NCBI RefSeq assembly: GCF_001500045.1
Contig: NZ_LQIX01000055.1
Span: 62,001-126,000 of the forward strand
Direction: 5' to 3'
Length of the DNA: 64,000 bases
Source: Mycobacterium sp. GA-1199
GTDB taxonomy: Bacteria > Actinomycetota > Actinomycetes > Mycobacteriales > Mycobacteriaceae
Shown: positions 10,501 through 19,298 of the stretch, in pieces
Layout: each line of letters begins with the position of its first letter
How positions within the stretch are numbered: the first letter of the stretch is position 1
Position numbers and translations under genes: made by a program
The notes under the pieces: generated by a model
Told to the model about the DNA's origin: nothing
The model's input: only the letters and a program-made list of their open reading frames with translations
Databases searched by the model: none

Positions 10501-10522
10501 GACGGTACCAACTCGTACCGTC
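10501..10522. promoter_or_regulatory. Perfect 8-bp inverted repeat between tsf and amidase
   Basis: Arms GACGGTAC (10501-10508) and GTACCGTC (10515-10522) flank a 6-base loop. The element lies 34 bases beyond the tsf stop and 6 bases before the amidase start. It could end rpsB-tsf transcription, bind a regulator, or fold over the amidase translation start. It has no T-run. Confidence 0.45.
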
Positions 10523-10556
10523 GCGACCGCAGAAATGGGCGAGCGCCAGAAAAGAG

Positions 10557-11384
10557 TTAGGCCTGGCCGACCTCGAAACGCACGAAGCGGGTCACGGTCA
10601 CACCCGCCTCGTCGAGCAGGGCCTTGACGGTCTTCTTGTTGTCGGACACCGACGGCTGGTCGAGCAGCACGACGTCCTTGTAGAAGCCGGTCACGCGGCC
10701 CTCGACGATCTTCGGCAGCGCCTGCTCGGGCTTGCCCTCGTTACGGGCGGTCTCCTCGGCGATGCGTCGCTCGTTGGCGACGACGTCCTCGGGCACGTCC
10801 TCGCGGGTGAGGTACTTAGCCTTGAGCGCGGCGATCTGCAGGGCGACCGCGTGAGCGGCGTCCTTGTCAGAGCCGGTGTACTCCACCAATACGCCGACGG
10901 CAGGCGGCAGGTCCGCGGCCCGCTTGTGCAGGTACGTCTCGACGGTGCCGTCGAAGTAGGCGACGCGGCGCAACTCGAGCTTCTCGCCGATCTTGGCCGA
11001 CAGGTCGGCGATGACCTGCTCGACGGTAGGGGCCGCCGAATCGGCGGAAATGCGAGCGGCCTTGAGCGCATCGACGTCGGTCGCCTTGGCGGCCGCCGCG
11101 GCGCCGACGATCTGGTCGGCCACCGACTGGAATTCGGCGTTCTTGGCGACGAAGTCGGTTTCGGAGTTCAGCTCGATCAGCGCGCCGTCCTTGGCGGCCA
11201 CCAGGCCCTCGGCGGTGGCGCGCTCGGCGCGCTTGCCGACGTCCTTGGCGCCCTTGATGCGCAGCAACTCGACGGCCTTGTCGAAATCGCCGCCGGCCTC
11301 GACGAGCGCGTTCTTGCTGTCGAGCATGCCGGCGCCGGTCAGCTCCCGAAGTCGCTTGACGTCGGCAGCGGTGTAGTTAGCCAT
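10557..11384 (-). CDS. tsf: Elongation factor Ts
   Basis: A 275-residue nucleotide exchange factor for EF-Tu. The N-terminal UBA-like module starts [22 protein letters not shown], and the EF-Tu contact motif is TDFVAKN. The length fits actinobacterial EF-Ts. It follows rpsB after 12 bases on the same strand, the near-universal rpsB-tsf operon. Confidence 0.98.
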   Translation of the reverse strand: MANYTAADVKRLRELTGAGMLDSKNALVEAGGDFDKAVELLRIKGAKDVGKRAERATAEGLVAAKDGALIELNSETDFVAKNAEFQSVADQIVGAAAAAKATDVDALKAARISADSAAPTVEQVIADLSAKIGEKLELRRVAYFDGTVETYLHKRAADLPPAVGVLVEYTGSDKDAAHAVALQIAALKAKYLTREDVPEDVVANERRIAEETARNEGKPEQALPKIVEGRVTGFYKDVVLLDQPSVSDNKKTVKALLDEAGVTVTRFVRFEVGQA

Positions 11385-11396
11385 ATGAGCCTTCCC

Positions 11397-12260
11397 TTAC
11401 GGGTTCTGTGCGGGTTTGGGTTCGGTCTGGATGTCCGCCTCGGGCGTGCCCGGCTCGGCGCCCGCGGCGGTCGGGGATGCGGTGGCGGTCGCGCCCGCGA
11501 GCAGCTCCTGCTCCCACTCGGCGAGCGGCTCGGCGGCGTCAGCGTCCGGCTTGTCACCGTCCCGGCCCACGCCCGCCCGGGCTTGCAGACCCTCGGCCAC
11601 CGCGGCGGCGATCACCTTGGTCAGCAGCGCGGCCGAACGGATCGCGTCGTCGTTGCCCGGGATCGGGTAGTCGACGAGATCGGGGTCGCAGTTGGTGTCG
11701 AGGATCGCGATGACCGGGATGCCCAGCTTGCGCGCCTCGCCGACGGCGATGTGCTCCTTGTTGGTGTCGACGACCCACACGGCCGAGGGCACCTTGGACA
11801 TGTCGCGAATACCGCCCAGCGACCGCTCGAGCTTGTTCTTTTCGCGGGTCAGCATCAGGATTTCCTTCTTGGTGCGACCCTCGAACCCGCCGGTCTGCTC
11901 CATCGTCTCGAGTTCCTTGAGACGCTGCAGCCGCTTGTGCACGGTCGAGAAGTTGGTGAGCATTCCGCCCAGCCAGCGCTGGTTCACATACGGCATGCCG
12001 ACGCGGGTCGCCTCTTCGGCGATCGACTCCTGCGCCTGCTTCTTGGTGCCGACGAACATGATCGTGCCACCGTGCGCGACCGTCTCCTTGACGAACTCGT
12101 ACGCCTTGTCGATGTAGGTCAGCGTCTGCTGCAGGTCGATGATGTAGATGCCGTTGCGGTCGGTGAAGATGAACCGCTTCATCTTGGGATTCCAGCGACG
12201 GGTCTGATGCCCGAAGTGGGTGCCGCTGTCGAGCAGCTGCTTCATGGTTACAACAGCCAT
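11397..12260 (-). CDS. rpsB: 30S ribosomal protein S2
   Basis: The protein is 287 residues when started at [14 protein letters not shown] longer open frame exists upstream, but this start has AAAAGGA 10 bases before it and matches the known S2 N-terminus. Signatures include [21 protein letters not shown] and [12 protein letters not shown]. The C-terminal 40 residues are an Ala/Glu/Pro-rich tail seen in actinobacterial S2. It is the first gene of the rpsB-tsf operon. Confidence 0.98.
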   Translation of the reverse strand: MAVVTMKQLLDSGTHFGHQTRRWNPKMKRFIFTDRNGIYIIDLQQTLTYIDKAYEFVKETVAHGGTIMFVGTKKQAQESIAEEATRVGMPYVNQRWLGGMLTNFSTVHKRLQRLKELETMEQTGGFEGRTKKEILMLTREKNKLERSLGGIRDMSKVPSAVWVVDTNKEHIAVGEARKLGIPVIAILDTNCDPDLVDYPIPGNDDAIRSAALLTKVIAAAVAEGLQARAGVGRDGDKPDADAAEPLAEWEQELLAGATATASPTAAGAEPGTPEADIQTEPKPAQNP

Positions 12261-12560
12261 GAGTCCATGGTCCTTTTCGTCGGTTGATGCCGGCGTCGGG
12301 TGACGCCGAGCCCTGGTGACTGCTCGGAGTGCCGAACCCTTTCCGAGAATTCGGGCCGGGACCGACGGCATCCGGGGAACGACCTAGTGGAACGGGCCGC
12401 GGTGCAGACACGCGAAGTCAGCCCGCGCAAGCGAGCTGCGGTTAGCAGTTTACACCCTGCACAGGCGTGCTTTTTCCACGCCGATTCCATGCGAGCAGGC
12501 TGTCCACAAATCCTCGTCACCCTCTGGCGCGGACCTGGCATGACGCGTTGAGCTGGGGTA
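12261..12560. other. Intergenic region: rpsB leader and divergent peptidase promoter
   Basis: About 300 bases without a gene. It holds the rpsB ribosome binding site AAAAGGA (12271-12277, - strand) and a TAAACT -10-like hexamer on the - strand (12447-12452), which would give an rpsB leader of about 180 bases. No convincing -35, riboswitch or attenuator was recognised. In M. tuberculosis a PPE gene lies a little further along, past the M23 peptidase; none is present here. Confidence 0.4.
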
Positions 12561-13058
12561 ATGCGGTGCGTAGCGGCGGTCGCCGCGCTGGTTTGCGCTC
12601 TGGTCTGGGCGGCGCCGGTCGCGGCCGAGGACGGTCGGCTGGCCTGGCCGCTGCAGCCGCGGCCCGCGGTGACCAGGGCCTTCGACGTGGCGGAGCCGAA
12701 CTGGACGCCGGGACATCGCGGCGTCGACCTGGCGGGCACACCCGGCCAGCGTGTGCTGGCCGCGGCCGAGGGCACCGTGGTCTTCGCCGGTGAGCTGGCA
12801 GGGCGGCCGGTCGTGTCACTCGCCCACCCCGGCGGCCTGCGGACCAGCTACGAACCGGTCCGGGCGACGGTCGTGCGAGGACAGCGCGTCGGCCCCGAGG
12901 CGGTGATCGGCGTGCTGGAGGCCGGACATCCCGGCTGCCCGCGCTCGGCGTGCCTGCACTGGGGCGCGATGTGGGGTCCGGCGTCGCGCGCCGACTACGT
13001 CGACCCGCTCGGTCTGGTGGTCACCACCCCGATCCGCCTCAAACCGATCACGGGCTGA
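12561..13058 (+). CDS. Secreted M23 family peptidase
   Basis: 165 residues with a Sec signal peptide of about 22 residues (MRCVAAVAALVCALVWAAP, ending near AAEDG). An LytM/M23 metallopeptidase domain follows. The first zinc ligands are in GHRGVDLAG (HX3D) and a second histidine is in CLHWGAMWG, where the usual HxH is reduced to one visible histidine followed by Trp. Family members cut peptidoglycan peptides, but degenerate ones can be activators, so activity is uncertain. It is the syntenic counterpart of Rv2891 beside rpsB. Confidence 0.9.
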   Translation: MRCVAAVAALVCALVWAAPVAAEDGRLAWPLQPRPAVTRAFDVAEPNWTPGHRGVDLAGTPGQRVLAAAEGTVVFAGELAGRPVVSLAHPGGLRTSYEPVRATVVRGQRVGPEAVIGVLEAGHPGCPRSACLHWGAMWGPASRADYVDPLGLVVTTPIRLKPITG

Positions 13059-13074
13059 CTTGCTCCCCATGGGC

Positions 13075-13150
13075 CGAGCGTGCATGTCTGTACACGCCAC
13101 GCCGCTCTTTCTCCGCCGTCTACGCACGCTCGAGACGCGACGAGCGTGCG
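13075..13150. repeat. CGAGCGTGC repeats with a 10-bp hairpin
   Basis: CGAGCGTGC occurs at 13075-13083 and 13141-13149, and its reverse complement at 13124-13132. The inner pair forms a perfect 10-base stem (13123-13132 with 13141-13150) around an 8-base loop. It lies between the M23 peptidase and the next + strand gene, so it may end the peptidase transcript. The triple copy suggests a dispersed intergenic repeat. Confidence 0.5.
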
Positions 13151-13152
13151 CC

Positions 13153-13158
13153 TAACGT
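13153..13158 (+). promoter_or_regulatory. Putative -10 element (TAACGT), leaderless start
   Basis: TAACGT fits TANNNT and ends 6 bases before the GTG at 13165, with no ribosome binding site between. This fits a leaderless mRNA for the LLM oxidoreductase. Confidence 0.4.
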
Positions 13159-13164
13159 CGAACC

Positions 13165-14130
13165 GTGACCATCGACGCTCATCGCTGCCGACCGCTGCGT
13201 TTCGGGCTGACGGCCGGCCTGCCGCGCACCGGCGAGCAGATACGGACCTTCGCCCGCGCGGTCGAGAGTTCCGGTTTCGACGTCTTGTCGTTCGCCGACC
13301 ACCTGGTCCCGATGGCGCCGCCGTTCACCAGTGCCGCCGCGGCCGCGATGGTCACCAAGCGGCTAATTGTCGGAACGCTGGTGCTCAACAACGACTTCCG
13401 CCACCCCGTCGAAACCGCCCGCGAGGCGGCGGGCCTCGCGCTGGTCTCCGACGGCCGGTTCGAACTGGGCATCGGCGCCGGGCACATGAAGTCCGAGTAC
13501 GACGCCGCGGGCATCCCGTTCGATGGCGGTGGGGTGCGCGTGTCACGGTTGGCCGAGGCGGTCGGGGTGATCCGCGCGCTGCTCGACGGCCAATCCGTCG
13601 ACGCCGACCTCGAGCACTACCGGATTCACGCCGAAGCGGGTCAACTCCTTCCGGTTCCGCCCTCGCGCGTGCCACTGTTGATCGGCGGCAACGGAACTCG
13701 CGTCCTGAGACTCGCGGGACGGATCGCCGACATCGTCGGGCTCGCGGGCATCACCCACAACCGCGACGCCACCGCGGTCCGGCTGACACACTTCGACGCC
13801 GAAGGACTCGCGAACCGCATCGCCGTGGTGCGCGAAGCCGCGAGCGACCGGTTCGAGCACATCGAACTCAACGCGTTGATCCAGGCCGTCGTCGTGACCG
13901 ACGACCGGCCCCGAGCCGCCGAACAACTGGCCGCCACGCTCGGCGGCGTCTCCCCCGAGCGCCTGCTGACGTCACCGTTCGTGCTGATCGGCACATGCGA
14001 GCAGATGGCCGAACAACTCACCGAGCGCAGGCAGCGGTTCGGGGTCAGTTACTGGACCGTCTTCGACGAACTGCCGGGCAGACCGTCGGCGATGTCGGAT
14101 ATCGCCGAGGTGATCAAGCTGCTGCGCTGA
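13165..14130 (+). CDS. LLM class, probably F420-dependent, oxidoreductase
   Basis: A 321-residue TIM-barrel protein of the luciferase-like monooxygenase superfamily. It has RFGLTAGLPRTGEQI at the N-terminus, FDVLSFADHLVP, the TLVLNNDFRHPVETAREA segment, and GRFELGIGAGHMKSEYDAAG. These match the actinobacterial TIGR03621-type subgroup thought to use F420. It is the positional equivalent of Rv2893 upstream of xerC. Its 3' end overlaps the convergent hydrolase by 17 bases. The substrate is unknown. Confidence 0.9.
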   Translation: MTIDAHRCRPLRFGLTAGLPRTGEQIRTFARAVESSGFDVLSFADHLVPMAPPFTSAAAAAMVTKRLIVGTLVLNNDFRHPVETAREAAGLALVSDGRFELGIGAGHMKSEYDAAGIPFDGGGVRVSRLAEAVGVIRALLDGQSVDADLEHYRIHAEAGQLLPVPPSRVPLLIGGNGTRVLRLAGRIADIVGLAGITHNRDATAVRLTHFDAEGLANRIAVVREAASDRFEHIELNALIQAVVVTDDRPRAAEQLAATLGGVSPERLLTSPFVLIGTCEQMAEQLTERRQRFGVSYWTVFDELPGRPSAMSDIAEVIKLLR

Positions 14131-15001
14131 GCGTGTCGAGAAACTCCAGCATCGCCGATACCACGACGTCGGGCTGGTCCCGCTGAACCCAATGTGCCGC
14201 GCCCGCAACCACTTCGATGCGAGCCTGCGGAATCAGTTCGGCCGCGGCCTGCGCCGCCGCCAGCGGCACGCTGGTGTCCTTGTCTCCGTGAACAATCAGC
14301 GCCGGACGCGGAAACGTCGCGAGCCGGTCGCGGTAGTCGGTGGTGAGGCGATTCCACCGGACCTGGTCGCGTTGCCACTGTCCGAACGCGTCGAAAGCGT
14401 GCTCCGCCCTCGCGGCCGACTGAATCTCGTCGACCAGTTCCGGTGTTCGCGCCGCGGGGTCGCCGATCAACGCCGGCATGACCCATTCCATGGCACGACT
14501 GCTTCGCCCCGACCACCGGCTCACCGCGCTCAGCAGTCCGGTGCGCACCATGGCCCAGGTCAGCACCTGCCGGACTCCCGACAGCGGCCCTTCAGACAGT
14601 CGGGACATGAACCCGTAGCTGGCCAACAGCATTGCCCCCGTGACGTTTTGCGGCCGATCCAACACATGCCCGATCGTCATCCCACCACCGAGCGACAAAC
14701 CGCCGATCGCGTAGCGGTCCAACCCAAGCGCGTCGACGAACTCGCCGACGTAACCGACCAACCGATCCTGGGTCGACGGCCAGGGCGCCGGCGGGCTCTC
14801 GCCGTAGCCCGGATGATCCGGAGCGAGCACGCGGTAGCCGCCGGCCGCGAGCCGCGGCCCGATGCCGCCCCAAGACAGCGAGGCGCTGTCCACTCCGGCG
14901 CCGTGCAGCAGCACTACCGTCGGCGCGCCGTCCACGCGCTCGGGTATCCATTCGAGGTAACTGACCGGCCCCCACGACAGCCGAACTGTTGCCCTTCGCA
15001 C
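14114..15001 (-). CDS. Alpha/beta hydrolase
   Basis: 295 residues from a GTG with AGGAGG just upstream. A longer frame runs back into xerC but is unlikely. The oxyanion-hole motif is VVLLHGAGVDS, the nucleophile elbow is GGLSLGGG, the acid is in VHGDKDTSVP, and the histidine is in AGAAHWVQRD. This is the MhpC/esterase type acting on C-C or ester bonds. It lies 70 bases after xerC on the same strand and may be co-transcribed with it. The substrate is unknown. Confidence 0.9.
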   Translation of the reverse strand: MRRATVRLSWGPVSYLEWIPERVDGAPTVVLLHGAGVDSASLSWGGIGPRLAAGGYRVLAPDHPGYGESPPAPWPSTQDRLVGYVGEFVDALGLDRYAIGGLSLGGGMTIGHVLDRPQNVTGAMLLASYGFMSRLSEGPLSGVRQVLTWAMVRTGLLSAVSRWSGRSSRAMEWVMPALIGDPAARTPELVDEIQSAARAEHAFDAFGQWQRDQVRWNRLTTDYRDRLATFPRPALIVHGDKDTSVPLAAAQAAAELIPQARIEVVAGAAHWVQRDQPDVVVSAMLEFLDTLSAAA

Positions 15002-15071
15002 GAGTCCTCCTCTGCAATTGAGGTGCCCGCGCAGTCGCTGAGCGATCGCTAGAGCACCGAAACCACCGTAG

Positions 15072-16004
15072 TCACGCGCGGGGGTGGGCCTGGTCGTGGA
15101 CGGCTCGCAGTCGTGCGACCGTGACATGCGTGTAGAGCTGCGTGGTGGCGAGGGTGGAATGGCCGAGCAACTCCTGCACGATACGCAAGTCGGCGCCGCC
15201 CTCGAGCAGATGCGTTGCGGCGCTGTGCCGCAACCCGTGCGGCCCGATGTCAGGTGCGCCGTCGACCGCCGCCACGGTCTGGTGCACGACGGTGCGCGCC
15301 TGGCGAGGGTCGAGCCGACGGCCACGGGCTCCCAGCAGCAGCGCCGGGCCCGAGTCGGCGGTGGCCAACGCCGGCCTGCCGCGATCGAGCCACGCCGTCA
15401 TCGCATCCTGCGCGGGCACACCGAACGGCACCGTCCGTTGTTTGTTGCCCTTGCCGAGGACCCGCAGCAGCCGCCGCGGCATGTCGACGTCATCGATGTC
15501 GAGTCCGCACAGCTCGCTGACACGAATACCGGTGGCGTACAACAACTCCACGATCAGCAGGTCGCGCAGCGCCATCGGGTCCCCCTGTTCGGCCCCGGAT
15601 TTCGCGGCCGCCATGGCGTCGAGCGCCTGGTCTTCACGCAACACCGCGGGCAGCTCACGCCGAGCCTTCGGCACCTGCAACCGGACCGCGGGATCACCCG
15701 CGATTAACCCGCGCCGCACCGCCCACGAAGTGAACATCTTGACCGCCGACGTGCGCCGGGCCAGCGTCGTGCGGGCGGCGCCGGCGGCGGCCTGGGCAGC
15801 CAGCCATGCCCGCAGCACCGGCAGACTCAGCGCGTCGAGACCGACTTCGTGTCCGCGCTCGGACATGAACCCGAACAGCGACCGCAGATCACCGAGATAG
15901 GCGCGGCGGGTGTGCTCGGAGCGGCCCCGCTCCAGCGCGAGGTACTCGTCGAACTCCTCGAGGACGCCTTCCACGACACCAACCGTCGCAGAATCTCCCC
16001 GCAA
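15072..16004 (-). CDS. xerC: Tyrosine recombinase XerC
   Basis: A 310-residue site-specific recombinase that resolves chromosome dimers at dif with XerD. The N-terminal SAM-like DNA-binding domain starts around [15 protein letters not shown]. Catalytic residues are visible: R in [10 protein letters not shown] in GKGNKQR, HxxR in [12 protein letters not shown] in LLGHSTLA, and the nucleophile Y in TQLYTHV. It begins 3 bases after the lactate-oxidase-like gene. It is housekeeping, not a mobile-element integrase; the same gene sits here in M. tuberculosis (Rv2894c). Confidence 0.96.
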   Translation of the reverse strand: MRGDSATVGVVEGVLEEFDEYLALERGRSEHTRRAYLGDLRSLFGFMSERGHEVGLDALSLPVLRAWLAAQAAAGAARTTLARRTSAVKMFTSWAVRRGLIAGDPAVRLQVPKARRELPAVLREDQALDAMAAAKSGAEQGDPMALRDLLIVELLYATGIRVSELCGLDIDDVDMPRRLLRVLGKGNKQRTVPFGVPAQDAMTAWLDRGRPALATADSGPALLLGARGRRLDPRQARTVVHQTVAAVDGAPDIGPHGLRHSAATHLLEGGADLRIVQELLGHSTLATTQLYTHVTVARLRAVHDQAHPRA

Positions 16005-16007
16005 CGT

Positions 16008-17168
16008 TCAGGTGACGCGCCGCAGCGTGTCCGGAGTGAGATCGGCGAGGGTGGGATAGCCGTCGACAGCCATCGTCAGGTCGGCCTCGGCAAGCAGTGA
16101 ACGCAGCACGTGAACGACGCCGTCCACCCCGCCGAGTGCCAGTCCGTAGGCATAAGGCCGTCCGATTCCGACGGCGGTGGCGCCCAGCGCGAGCGCTTTG
16201 ACGATGTCGGCGCCGCTGCGGATGCCCGAGTCGAACAGCACCGGCAACCCGTCGGCCGCCTCCACGACCCCGGGCAGGCAATCGATGGCCGCCAGCCCGC
16301 CGTTGGCCTGTCGTCCGCCGTGGTTGGAGCAGTAGATCGCGTCGACGCCGCCGTCCTTGGCGCGCCGCGCGTCGTCGGGATGACAGATGCCCTTGACGAT
16401 GAGCGGTAGATCGGTCAGCGAACGCAGCCACGGCAGGTCGTCCCACGTCAGCGGGTTGCCGAAGAGCCCCACCCAGTGCATGACGGTGGCCTGCGGGTTT
16501 TCCTCGGGCGGCTGTGGCAGTGCGGCCCGGAACACCGGGTCGCTGGTGTAGTTGGCCAGGCAGCGGCCGCGCAACTGCGGGAAGTTCGACGTCGACAGGT
16601 CACGCGGCCGCCAACCGGGCACCCAGGTGTCCAGGGTGACGATGATCCCCTTGTAACCGGCGGCCTCGGCGCGGTGGACGAGGCTGGCGGCCAACTCTCG
16701 GTCAGTCGGCGTGTACAGCTGGAAAAAACCTGGTGTCTCACCGAATTCGCCCGCGATGTCCTCGAGCGGGTCCTCGGTGAGGGTCGACACCACCATCGGC
16801 ACACCGGTGCGTGCCGCGGCGCGGGCCGTGACGAGGTCCCCGTGCCCGTCCTGTGCGCAGATTCCGATGACCCCGATCGGCGCCATGAACACCGGCGACG
16901 GCAGCGTCATGCCGAACACGTTGACCGAGAGGTCGCGTTCCCGGGTGGCGCGGAACATTCGCGGCATCAGACCCCAGTTGTCGAACGCGGTGCGGTTGAG
17001 CCGCTGGGTTCGTTCGTCCCCGGCTCCTCCCGCGACGTAGGAGTACACCGACGGCGGCATGGCCGCTTCGGCCTTGGCCTCCCACTCCGCGAACGTCATC
17101 GGCAGCTTCGGCACGATGCCGGAGAGGCCCTGCAGGTAGATCTCGAACTGGTAGTTACCGAACGTCAT
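16008..17168 (-). CDS. FMN-dependent alpha-hydroxy-acid oxidase, lactate 2-monooxygenase-like
   Basis: A 386-residue (beta/alpha)8 flavoprotein. It closely resembles the lactate 2-monooxygenase of M. smegmatis in order and wording of motifs: [52 protein letters not shown] and the catalytic histidine in [16 protein letters not shown]-phosphate contacts are in [19 protein letters not shown]. The reaction would be oxidation of L-lactate or a related 2-hydroxy acid. It is about 10 residues shorter than the M. smegmatis enzyme, so substrate range may differ. Confidence 0.93.
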   Translation of the reverse strand: MTFGNYQFEIYLQGLSGIVPKLPMTFAEWEAKAEAAMPPSVYSYVAGGAGDERTQRLNRTAFDNWGLMPRMFRATRERDLSVNVFGMTLPSPVFMAPIGVIGICAQDGHGDLVTARAAARTGVPMVVSTLTEDPLEDIAGEFGETPGFFQLYTPTDRELAASLVHRAEAAGYKGIIVTLDTWVPGWRPRDLSTSNFPQLRGRCLANYTSDPVFRAALPQPPEENPQATVMHWVGLFGNPLTWDDLPWLRSLTDLPLIVKGICHPDDARRAKDGGVDAIYCSNHGGRQANGGLAAIDCLPGVVEAADGLPVLFDSGIRSGADIVKALALGATAVGIGRPYAYGLALGGVDGVVHVLRSLLAEADLTMAVDGYPTLADLTPDTLRRVT

Positions 17169-17192
17169 GCGGCAAGCGTGCCAGGCTTGCGG

Positions 17193-18041
17193 TCAGGCGC
17201 CGGCTTCGGCCTTGGCAAGCTCGGCCTTCCATTGGCGGAAGGTCTCCTCGGTGCGTCCGCGTCGCCAGTAGCCGGAGATCGACGACGCCCATTTGGCCTC
17301 GATACCGCGCTCCTTGCGGATGTAGGGCCGCAGGTTGTGCATGACGGCCTGGGCCTCGCCGTGGATGAACACCTGCACCTGTCCGGGTAGCCACGGGGTC
17401 TCCTTGACCGCGGCGATCAGCGGAGCGTGATCACCGGCCTGATCCTCGGGCACCAGGTCGGCACGCCCGCCCCTATAGATCCACCGCACCTCGACACCGT
17501 CGGGCTTCTTCAGCGGAATCTCGTCCTCGGGTCCGGCGACCTCGATGAATACTCGTCCGATTGCGTTGTCCGGCAAGGCTTCCAGCGCGGCACTGATCGC
17601 GGGCACCGCCGCTTCGTCACCCGCCATCAAATGCCAGTCCGCCGCCGGGTCGGGTGCATAGGCGCCGCTGGGCCCCATCAGATAGGCGGGCTGGCCGGGG
17701 GTCGCGGCGGCCGCCCAGGGCCCGGCGACGCCGTGGTCACCGTGCACCACGAAGTCGATGTAGATCTCTCGGCGTTCGGGGTCGACGCTGCGCACGGTGT
17801 AGGTCCGCACCGTGGGGCGTCGCTCCTGCGGGAGCGACGAGAACGAGTCGAGTGTCAGCGGTTGCGGCAACTGCGCGACATCGATGCCGCGATCGACGAT
17901 CACGAGCTTGACGTAGGAATCGGTGAACTCGTTCGGGGTGAACGTGTCGAACCCCGATCCTCCGAGAACCAGCCGGATCATATGGGGTGTCAATTGCTCG
18001 GTACGCACCACGTCGAAGGTGTGTATCGGTCGCCCTGCCAC
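17193..18041 (-). CDS. viuB: Siderophore-interacting protein (FAD-dependent ferric reductase)
   Basis: A 282-residue protein of the ViuB/SIP family, which reduces ferric siderophores in the cytosol to release iron. FAD contacts are in RTYTVRSVD and the phosphate-binding GPWAAAATPG. The NAD(P)H-side domain contains HLMAGDEAAVPAI, and the C-terminal region has FIHGEAQAV and GYWRRGRTEE. It is the counterpart of Rv2895c between xerC and dprA. A putative -10 and a direct repeat lie upstream. A more distant iron-uptake operon begins at 22766. Confidence 0.93.
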   Translation of the reverse strand: MAGRPIHTFDVVRTEQLTPHMIRLVLGGSGFDTFTPNEFTDSYVKLVIVDRGIDVAQLPQPLTLDSFSSLPQERRPTVRTYTVRSVDPERREIYIDFVVHGDHGVAGPWAAAATPGQPAYLMGPSGAYAPDPAADWHLMAGDEAAVPAISAALEALPDNAIGRVFIEVAGPEDEIPLKKPDGVEVRWIYRGGRADLVPEDQAGDHAPLIAAVKETPWLPGQVQVFIHGEAQAVMHNLRPYIRKERGIEAKWASSISGYWRRGRTEETFRQWKAELAKAEAGA

Positions 18042-18062
18042 GAAAGATCCCTCCCAAAACTC

Positions 18063-18111
18063 AGCCGGCCTGGTTCACCAAACTGGTTCCGAGCCGGCCT
18101 CCCCGACTATA
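18063..18111 (-). promoter_or_regulatory. Putative viuB promoter region with direct repeat
   Basis: On the - strand TATAGT (18106-18111) fits a -10 element for the siderophore-interacting protein gene. AGCCGGCCT occurs at 18063-18071 and again at 18092-18100, flanking two CTGGTT copies. No recognisable IdeR box was found here. The 132-base gap to dprA holds no gene. Confidence 0.35.
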
Positions 18112-18173
18112 CGAGCGGACGCCGACGGTCGGGGGTCTACCTCCTACGACCAACGGCTCTGCCGACACGCGGG

Positions 18174-19298
18174 TCATTGTGGCGCCAGCTTCCATCGCCC
18201 GTCCCGCGCGACCACCAGGCCGCAGAGTTCGAGGTTCACCAGCGGACCCAGCACCAGACGCGCCGGAAGCCCGGAAGCCACCGCGATCTCCTCGGCGGTC
18301 CGCCCGCCGCGGCGAGGAAGCGCGTCGTACACGCGTTTGTCGGTGTCACTGAGCTCGTCGAGCGGTGAGACCGGGCGGTCTTCGTCGGGCGCCAGCTCCC
18401 CCATCCGGCCGACCAGTTCGACGACGTCTGCCGCGCGCGTGACGAGGTGCGCTTCGCCCCGCAGCAGCGCATGACACCCGACCGACGCCGACGACGTCAC
18501 CGGCCCGGGCACCGCACACACCGGACGACCGAGCGCCCGTGCCCACGCCGCGGTGTTGGCGGCACCGCTTCGCGCACCGGCCTCGACCACGACGGTCGCC
18601 CCGGCCAGCGCCGCCACCAACCGGTTCCTGGTCAAGAACCGGTGGCGCGCGGGTCGCACGCCGGGCGGATACTCGCTGAGAAGCAAGCCGTGTTGGGCGA
18701 TGCGCCGCAGCAGCGCGGAATGCCCTGCCGGATAGGGGACGTCGACGCCACCGGCGAGCACCGCGACGGTGACCCCCTCCACGGCCAGCGTCGCACGGTG
18801 CGCGGCGCCGTCGATGCCGAACGCGCCACCGGATACCACCGCGACGTCGCGCTCTGCCAGCCCGGCTGCCATGTCGCCGGCGACGAATTCGCCGTATGCC
18901 GTCGCGGCCCGGGTCCCGACGACCGCGGCGGACCGGAAGGCGACCTCGTCGAGAGCCGCGGGCCCGATCGCCCACAGCACCATCGGCGCGTACGCCTGCG
19001 GCCGCAACCGGTCCGGAGCGCCCCCGAACCCGGCGAACGACAGCAGGGGCCACTCATCGTCCTCACTGGTGATCAGGCGGCCGCCGTACCGCGCCAACAC
19101 CGCGAGATCACCGGCTGCGCAGTCGATGTCACGGCGGGCCTCGGCGTGGGAGTTGACTTCTTCGCCGGCCTCACCGCGCCCAACCCGCTCCGCGGCTTCC
19201 ACCGCGCCCACCCGCTGTACCAGTGCCGCGAGTGCGGGACACGGCGGTTCGACGACCCGCGAGAGATACGCCCAAGCTTCGGTGGTTTTGTCGGTCAC
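18174..19298 (-). CDS. dprA: DNA-processing protein DprA
   Basis: A 374-residue Rossmann-like protein that loads RecA on incoming single-stranded DNA in competent bacteria. Signatures are VVGTRAAT, VVSGGAFGIDGAAHRATL, VAVLAGGVDVPYP and VVVEAGARSGAANTA. A C-terminal winged-helix region follows. It begins with a four-base overlap with the yifB-type gene. Mycobacteria keep the gene although natural transformation is not established for most of them. Confidence 0.95.
   Translation of the reverse strand: MTDKTTEAWAYLSRVVEPPCPALAALVQRVGAVEAAERVGRGEAGEEVNSHAEARRDIDCAAGDLAVLARYGGRLITSEDDEWPLLSFAGFGGAPDRLRPQAYAPMVLWAIGPAALDEVAFRSAAVVGTRAATAYGEFVAGDMAAGLAERDVAVVSGGAFGIDGAAHRATLAVEGVTVAVLAGGVDVPYPAGHSALLRRIAQHGLLLSEYPPGVRPARHRFLTRNRLVAALAGATVVVEAGARSGAANTAAWARALGRPVCAVPGPVTSSASVGCHALLRGEAHLVTRAADVVELVGRMGELAPDEDRPVSPLDELSDTDKRVYDALPRRGGRTAEEIAVASGLPARLVLGPLVNLELCGLVVARDGRWKLAPQ

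Noticed and set aside
12248-12268. Six-codon mini-frame overlapping the rpsB start (ATG GAC TCA TGG CTG TTG TAA)
   Set aside because: The ribosome binding site lies only 2 bases before its ATG but 10 bases before the rpsB ATG, so it serves rpsB.
14114-15325. Long start of the alpha/beta hydrolase (403 codons)
   Set aside because: The first 108 codons overlap xerC in another frame and have no domain; a GTG with AGGAGG at 15001 gives the family's usual length.
15072-16004. XerC as integrase of a mobile element
   Set aside because: It occupies the conserved chromosomal position of Rv2894c, and no attachment sites, phage genes or GC shift are around it.
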